A stretch of DNA of 64,000 nt. Source: JBCBTJ01 sp039818665 (lineage in GTDB: Bacteria > Pseudomonadota > Alphaproteobacteria > Caulobacterales > Hyphomonadaceae). Shown here piece after piece: positions 59,489-64,000 of the stretch. The position numbers and the translations under genes are program-made. Where the stretch lies: assembly GCA_039818665.1 (NCBI GenBank), contig JBCBTJ010000001.1:69566-133565 (forward strand), written 5' to 3'. Below the pieces are notes generated by a model. It was given only the letters and a program-made list of their open reading frames with translations. It was not told the origin of the DNA and searched no databases. Within the stretch, counting starts at the first letter, position 1. Every line of letters starts with the position of its first letter.

Positions 59489-61360
59489 ATGTCCGCGTCT
59501 AAAGCTGTCGCCGAGTCGAAGTCCGCCGCTGTCCGCCGGGGCAAGCCGAAAGGCGCCGGGGGCGTCGAATTGCGTGTTGTCGAGGGCTTCAAGGTCGAAA
59601 TCGACGAGACGCGCGACGCGCTGCTCACCGATTTCGGCAAGAAGACGCTGGAGGATCGCTACCTCCTGGCGGGCGAGACATTCCAAGGCATGTTCGCCCG
59701 CGTCGCCACGGCTTACGCCGACGACGCCGATCACGCCCAGCGCCTCTACGACTATATCTCCAAGCTCTGGTTCATGCCGGCGACGCCGGTGCTCTCGAAC
59801 GGCGGCGCCGATCGCGGCCTGCCCATCTCCTGCTTCCTCAATCAGGTCGGCGACTCGCTCGACGACATTGTCGAGACCTGGAACGAGAATGTCTGGCTCG
59901 CCTCGAATGGCGGCGGCATCGGCACCTATTGGGGCAATGTCCGCTCCATCGGCGAGAAGGTCGGCCAGAACGGGCAGACCTCGGGAATCATTCCCTTCAT
60001 CCGCGTGATGGACAGCCTGACGCTGGCGATCAGCCAGGGCTCGCTGCGCCGCGGTTCGGCCGCCTGCTATCTCGACATCCACCACCCGGAAATCGAAGAG
60101 TTTCTGGAGATCCGCAAAGCCTCCGGCGACTTCAACCGGAAGAGCCTCAATCTCCATCACGGCATCAACGTCACGGACGAGTTCATGGAAGCCGTGCGCG
60201 ACGGCGCGGAATTCGCCCTGCGCTCGCCGAAAACCGGTGAAGCCCTGCGCATGGTGAACGCCCGCGAGCTTTGGCAGAAGATTCTGGAGCTGCGCATCCA
60301 GACCGGCGAGCCCTATCTGCTGTTCACCGACACGGTGAACAATTCCATGCCGGCCCACCAGCGCAAGCTCGGGCTCAATGTCACCCAGTCCAATCTCTGC
60401 TCGGAGATCACCCTGCCGACCGGCATGGACCATCTCGGCAATGAGCGCACGGCCGTATGCTGTCTCTCCTCGCTCAACGCCGAGAAGTTCCTCGAGTGGA
60501 AAGACGACGAGCGCTTCCTCGAAGACGTGTTCCGCTTCCTCGACAATGTGCTCACCGATTTCATCGAACGCGCCCCGGACGAGATGGCCCGCGCGGTCTA
60601 CTCCGCCCGGCGCGAACGCTCGGTCGGCCTCGGCCTCATGGGCTTTCACTCCTTCCTGCAGGGCCAGCGCGCGCCGATTGAAAGCGCGGCGGCCAAGGCC
60701 TGGAACAAGGCGATGTTCAAGCATATCCGCCAGGGCGCGGATGCGGCTTCGGTGAAGCTCGCCAAGGAACGCGGCCCCTGCGAGGACGCCGCCGACCAGG
60801 GCGTGATGGCGCGCTTCTCCCACAAGATCGCCATCGCGCCGACAGCCTCGATCTCGATCATTTGCGGCGGCACGTCGGCTGGCATCGAGCCGGTCCCCGC
60901 CAATGTCTACACGCACAAGACGCTGTCGGGCTCGTTCACGGTGAAGAACCGTCACCTCGAAGCGCTGCTCGACGAGAAGGGCGAGAACAAGCCGGAGGTC
61001 TGGACCTCGATCCTGGAGCATGAGGGCTCGGTCCAGCATCTCGATTGCCTGAACGCGCGTGAGAAGGAAGTGTTCCGCACCGCCTTCGAAGTGGACCAGC
61101 GTTGGATCATCGAGCTTGCGGCCGACCGCACGCCCTTCATCTGCCAGTCGCAGTCGCTCAACATTTTCCTGCCGGGCGACATCGACAAATGGGACCTCCA
61201 CATGCTGCATTGGACCGCGTGGGAGAAGGGTCTGAAATCACTGTACTATTGCCGTTCAAAATCCGTGCAGCGGGCGGCCTTCGCGGGTTCTGAAAAAGCC
61301 GACGCCGACGCGTTCGAGACCGAGAAGACCGACTATGAGGAATGCCTCGCCTGCCAGTAG
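59489..61360 (+). CDS. nrdA: Ribonucleotide reductase alpha subunit, class I
   Basis: Catalytic subunit that reduces ribonucleoside diphosphates, 623 residues. Active-site cysteines can be followed: ISCFLNQV and AVCCLSSLN (the redox pair), QSNLCSEITLPT (Asn and the thiyl Cys), and the C-terminal tail EECLACQ with the CxxC used for re-reduction. Tyr residues for radical transfer are in SLYYCRS. The N-terminal ATP-cone of many NrdA proteins is absent: the first ~60 residues are a low-complexity basic lead followed by the catalytic core. NrdR-like boxes lie upstream and nrdB starts 2.2 kb downstream. Confidence 0.95.
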   Translation: MSASKAVAESKSAAVRRGKPKGAGGVELRVVEGFKVEIDETRDALLTDFGKKTLEDRYLLAGETFQGMFARVATAYADDADHAQRLYDYISKLWFMPATPVLSNGGADRGLPISCFLNQVGDSLDDIVETWNENVWLASNGGGIGTYWGNVRSIGEKVGQNGQTSGIIPFIRVMDSLTLAISQGSLRRGSAACYLDIHHPEIEEFLEIRKASGDFNRKSLNLHHGINVTDEFMEAVRDGAEFALRSPKTGEALRMVNARELWQKILELRIQTGEPYLLFTDTVNNSMPAHQRKLGLNVTQSNLCSEITLPTGMDHLGNERTAVCCLSSLNAEKFLEWKDDERFLEDVFRFLDNVLTDFIERAPDEMARAVYSARRERSVGLGLMGFHSFLQGQRAPIESAAAKAWNKAMFKHIRQGADAASVKLAKERGPCEDAADQGVMARFSHKIAIAPTASISIICGGTSAGIEPVPANVYTHKTLSGSFTVKNRHLEALLDEKGENKPEVWTSILEHEGSVQHLDCLNAREKEVFRTAFEVDQRWIIELAADRTPFICQSQSLNIFLPGDIDKWDLHMLHWTAWEKGLKSLYYCRSKSVQRAAFAGSEKADADAFETEKTDYEECLACQ

Positions 61361-61375
61361 TCGGCGCATGACATG

Positions 61376-61416
61376 AAGACCGGTTAACAGCGCGCCCCGC
61401 GCCGATAACCGGTCTT
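61376..61416 (+). terminator. Long hairpin after nrdA
   Basis: AAGACCGGTTA (61376-61386) pairs perfectly with TAACCGGTCTT (61406-61416) around a 19-base GC-rich loop, 15 bases after the nrdA stop. There is no T-tract, so it is a likely Rho-assisted or processing hairpin that separates nrdA from the outer-membrane genes. Confidence 0.5.
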
Positions 61417-61585
61417 AAACTAACCGATTGCCCTGATTTCGCCACAGGATCGGCCGCATTCCGCCGCCGCTGTTAGGCTTCATCCGGTTAATCGGGATTT
61501 CCAAATTTGGCCGGATGCGATGCTTTCGATTTATCCGGCATTAAACTCGCTAGGGCTTACTTCGGGCAGTGGCTTGGAGTAGCTT

Positions 61586-62485
61586 ATGGCAACTAAGAGG
61601 CGTTTACTGATGAGCGCGTCGATCTTGTTTGCGATTGGGTTGCCAGGCTGCTCTGTAGCCGGCTTCACTTCGCCTGCGATCTACGCACACGCGCCGACGC
61701 CGGCCGCGCCTGTCAGCGACGGCATGCGCATGGCCGCCCCGGGCTATGGCGGCCCGTCCGACGCCAGCCGTCCGGCGCCGGCCGCCGTCATGGGCCTTGG
61801 GCCGCTTCGCATGACCGCCGATTTCGTCGCCCTGCCCTCCACGCCTTTGGTGACGCCGGAAGCGATCCTGACCGAGCATGAACCGAAGACCGCGGCCAAA
61901 GCGACGCGCTTCGACCTTACCGGCGGCGTCGATTTCGACCCCTTCGGCCCCAATTTCTGGGCGCTCTCGCCGGAGCTTCAGACCGTTGCGGCCCAGCTCA
62001 GCGCCTCGCGCCTCACGCGGCCCTATGAAGAGACGCGGTCCTTCGGCGCGCAGTTCAATTTCGAAGCGCCCGCCTCGACCACCGGCCTTGGCTTCGATGT
62101 CGGCTTCTCGCCGCGCGCCGGATACCGGCGCGAAGGCGAATTTGAAGTGCGCAGCTTCGGCGCCGAGTTCCGCTTCGGCCCGGACATCAATCTGCGCGGC
62201 GACGGCGCGGCGGCGAAATCCTGGTACGTCTTCGCCGGCGCGGATGGCGAAGCCCTCATGTGGGACGCCGGCTCCCGCGGGCTCGGCTTCGAACTCGGCA
62301 GCGATTTGCGGCTTTACGACCAAGTCACAGTGGGCGATCTACAAGCCGGGGTGGCGATCCAGCGCTTCGGGGGACAGTTCTCATTATCGTACATTCGCCG
62401 CCAAGTGGAATGGTTCGACGCCAACGGCCAAGGCGTCAGCCTGACCGAGGATTTCGGCGGGGTCAGCTTCGCCCTGCGTCGGTAG
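61586..62485 (+). CDS. Outer-membrane lipoprotein with beta-barrel-like end
   Basis: A 299-residue protein. The start MATKRRLLMSASILFAIGLPGC is a lipoprotein signal. A Pro/Ala-rich linker to about 95 precedes a domain of alternating beta-strands: RSFGAQFNFEAPASTTGLGFDVGFSP, RSFGAEFRFGPDIN, SWYVFAGADGEALMW and a closing strand VSFALRR (aromatic/hydrophobic ends). Similar C-terminal strands appear in LpxR-like proteins. Its last 76 bases overlap the candidate start of the LpxR gene. Function unknown. Confidence 0.6.
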   Translation: MATKRRLLMSASILFAIGLPGCSVAGFTSPAIYAHAPTPAAPVSDGMRMAAPGYGGPSDASRPAPAAVMGLGPLRMTADFVALPSTPLVTPEAILTEHEPKTAAKATRFDLTGGVDFDPFGPNFWALSPELQTVAAQLSASRLTRPYEETRSFGAQFNFEAPASTTGLGFDVGFSPRAGYRREGEFEVRSFGAEFRFGPDINLRGDGAAAKSWYVFAGADGEALMWDAGSRGLGFELGSDLRLYDQVTVGDLQAGVAIQRFGGQFSLSYIRRQVEWFDANGQGVSLTEDFGGVSFALRR

Positions 62486-63444
62486 CCCTCGCCGCCGCCG
62501 CCGGCCTCAGCGCCGGCGCGGCCGCTGAAGGGGCCGTCCTTACCGCCGTCACCGAGAACGACTACTACCTCTTCGAGACCGATCGCTACTACACGAACGG
62601 CATGCAGTTCTCCTTCCTGTCCGCCCCCATCGCGGACGGGGAGCGGATCGCCGAGGCCGCCGAAAATCTTCCCTTCCCCGACGCCGATCAGAGCGATTTG
62701 CGCTACGGTCTCTCAATCACGCACCGGATTTTCACGCCTGACGACATCACGCTGTCAGAGCCCGACCCAAACGACCGGCCCTATGCCGGCGCCCTGACGG
62801 CGACGGGCCGGCTTGTCTCAACGCGCCCGGATCGCCAAGACGAGATCGCATTGACCGTCGGCGTGGTTGGACCCGCCGCCGGCGGCGGCGTGACCCAGCG
62901 GACCTATCACGCCCTGATCGGCGCGGAGCGACCTGAGGGCTGGCCGTCGCAGATCCGGTCTGAACCCGTACTTCAGCTCAACGCGCAACGGATTTATCGC
63001 TTGGACGGCCCTCGACTCCCGGGCGGGCTCGAGACCGATTTGCTCGCCTCGGGCGGCGCAGCGGTCGGCTCGCTTCGGGTGAGTGCGGCGGCGGGGGGCC
63101 AAATCCGCCTTGGCTTCGACCTCAAACAGGATTTCGGCCCGCCGCGGATTCAGCCGGCGCTCGCCGCCGTGAATGGTTTTTCGCCGAACCGCGGATGGGG
63201 CGGGTATGTGTTCGTCGGCGGCGAAGCGCGCGGCGTTGTCCGCGACCTGTTCTTGGACGGCGCGGCGGTGCGCTCGGGCCCGTCCGTCGAAAAACGCCAT
63301 TTCGTCTCCGACGTCCAAGCCGGCTGGGCGGTTTACGCCGGCCGCGTCCAGCTGAGCTTCAGCTATGTCCGCCGCTCGCGGGAGTTCGAGAACCAAGAGC
63401 GCCGGCACATTTTCGGCGCGGTGGGCCTCTCCATCGCGCTCTGA
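62410..63444 (+). CDS. LpxR-family lipid A 3'-O-deacylase
   Basis: An outer-membrane beta-barrel of the LpxR family that removes the 3'-acyloxyacyl group from lipid A. Family motifs: ENDYYLFETDRYYTNGMQFSF (with the catalytic Asn-type residues), NDRPYAGALTATG, QRTYHALIGAERPEGWPSQI and the ending FGAVGLSIAL. The only ATG in frame before the signal-like SVALAAAAGLSAGAAAEG is 62410, inside the upstream gene, giving a long basic n-region. Either the genes overlap or the start region was lost. Barrel of about 340 residues is full length. Confidence 0.75.
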   Translation: MVRRQRPRRQPDRGFRRGQLRPASVALAAAAGLSAGAAAEGAVLTAVTENDYYLFETDRYYTNGMQFSFLSAPIADGERIAEAAENLPFPDADQSDLRYGLSITHRIFTPDDITLSEPDPNDRPYAGALTATGRLVSTRPDRQDEIALTVGVVGPAAGGGVTQRTYHALIGAERPEGWPSQIRSEPVLQLNAQRIYRLDGPRLPGGLETDLLASGGAAVGSLRVSAAAGGQIRLGFDLKQDFGPPRIQPALAAVNGFSPNRGWGGYVFVGGEARGVVRDLFLDGAAVRSGPSVEKRHFVSDVQAGWAVYAGRVQLSFSYVRRSREFENQERRHIFGAVGLSIAL

Positions 63445-63512
63445 CACCGCGCTTTCATGTGGACAATTTATCGCGCCTCGCCGCAGCATCTTGAGTAGCG
63501 AGCCTAAACGAA

Positions 63513-63528
63513 CCACCATATATAGTGA
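63513..63528 (+). promoter_or_regulatory. NrdR-like box upstream of nrdB
   Basis: CCACCATATATAGTGA matches the core and right arm of the NrdR consensus ACACTATATATAGTGT and lies 33-48 bases before the nrdB ATG. No clear second box is 31-32 bases away. It links nrdB to the regulation seen before nrdA. Confidence 0.55.
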
Positions 63529-63560
63529 ACTCAAGGATTTGGTTCGAAGGGGTATGAGAC

Positions 63561-64000
63561 ATGGCGGATTCGATCGGCGCACCGGCGGGACTGTTGAGCC
63601 CGAGCCACGCTTACAAGCCTTTCCGCTACCCCTGGGCCTATGAGTTCTGGAAGCGTCAGCAACAGATCCACTGGATGCCCGAAGAGGTGCCGCTGGGCGA
63701 GGACTGCAAGGACTGGGCGGTCAAGCTGACGGCGAAGGAGCGCGCGCTCCTCACCCAGATATTCCGGTTTTTCACGCAATCGGACGTCGAGGTCGGCGCC
63801 AATTACATGGAAAACTACATGCCGCTCTTCAAACCGGTTGAAGTGCGCATGATGCTCTCGGCCTTCTCCAATATGGAGACGATCCACATCGCCGCCTACG
63901 CCTTGCTGCTCGAGACGATCGGCATGCCGGAGACCGAGTTCTCCGCCTTCATGGAATACGAAGAGATGGCCGCCAAGCACGACTATCTCGGCAAGTTCGG
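63561..64000 (+). CDS. nrdB: Ribonucleotide reductase beta subunit (5' part only)
   Basis: The first 146 codons of the radical-bearing beta subunit, running off the window end. MADSIGAPAGLLSPSHAYKPFRYPWAYEFWKRQQQIHWMPEEV is the class I beta N-terminus, with no ATP-cone in front. Iron-site and structural features include FRFFTQSDVEVGANYMENY and FSNMETIHIAAYALLLETIG, where the Glu and His ligands lie. It pairs with nrdA at 59489, separated by the two outer-membrane genes. Confidence 0.95.
   Translation, partial: MADSIGAPAGLLSPSHAYKPFRYPWAYEFWKRQQQIHWMPEEVPLGEDCKDWAVKLTAKERALLTQIFRFFTQSDVEVGANYMENYMPLFKPVEVRMMLSAFSNMETIHIAAYALLLETIGMPETEFSAFMEYEEMAAKHDYLGKF

Noticed and set aside
57493..61210. 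Long antisense frames opposite the BVMO and nrdA genes
   Set aside because: Both are mirror images of well-supported genes, with compositions typical of reversed codon bias.

Overview
The window is a high-GC, gene-dense chromosomal segment of an alphaproteobacterium, most likely from the Caulobacterales/Hyphomonadales/Parvularculales side of the class. This rests on co-occurrence: FlbT, the F1-ATPase zeta inhibitor family (DUF1476), a DksA without its zinc-finger cysteines, a UrcA-type protein, a PleC/DivJ-like histidine kinase, a holdfast-like Wza/Wzz/BY-kinase trio, and CtrA-like TTAA-N7-TTAA sites. No rRNA, tRNA, CRISPR array, phage or insertion sequence was seen.

Layout. 0.2-3.2 kb (minus): a membrane/periplasm operon of a retropepsin-like protease, an inactive transglutaminase with membrane helices, and a RimK-like ATP-grasp ligase. 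3.5-7.7 kb: a DUF3137 protein and an exopolysaccharide export set resembling HfsD/HfsA/HfsB. 7.9-14.1 kb: a 2OG-Fe(II) oxygenase, an SDR and a two-gene RND efflux pump. 14.3-20.2 kb: the ATPase inhibitor zeta subunit and the purine genes purC, purS, purQ and purL, interrupted by a repeat-rich secreted protein, an entericidin-like lipoprotein and a VOC protein. 20.2-25.5 kb: small stress and envelope genes (cupin, UrcA, BolA, EF-hand protein, cytochrome c, TerC). 25.5-30.0 kb: a flagellar-regulatory patch (FliM-like, DksA, FlbT and a gene translationally coupled to FlbT). 30.3-37.4 kb: a phosphoesterase lipoprotein, a pair of acyl-CoA dehydrogenases, a decayed third acyl-CoA dehydrogenase tail and palindromic repeats. 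37.5-46 kb: pepN, a histidine kinase and a four-gene Mla-type lipid transport operon. 46-59 kb: a dipeptide epimerase, an MFS transporter, SDRs, a four-gene translationally coupled operon of unclear job (VOC / beta-rich protein / small-molecule kinase / helical protein), proline iminopeptidase, ccdAB and a Baeyer-Villiger monooxygenase. 59.5-64 kb: nrdA and the start of nrdB, both preceded by NrdR-like boxes, flanking two outer-membrane proteins including an LpxR-like lipid A deacylase.

Themes. (1) Housekeeping: purine synthesis feeds dNTP synthesis, and the nrd genes look NrdR-controlled. (2) Envelope: lipid transport, LpxR, RND pump, lipoproteins and polysaccharide export. (3) Catabolism of lipid-like or cyclic substrates: paired acyl-CoA dehydrogenases, BVMO, SDRs and ACAD10/11-like kinase. 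(4) Extreme compactness: six of twelve convergent gene pairs overlap by exactly four bases at their stops, and several operons use 1-4 base stop/start overlaps.

All functional calls come from reading protein motifs and context; no database search was run. Start codons were re-chosen where a ribosome-binding site, signal peptide or family N-terminus argued for it.
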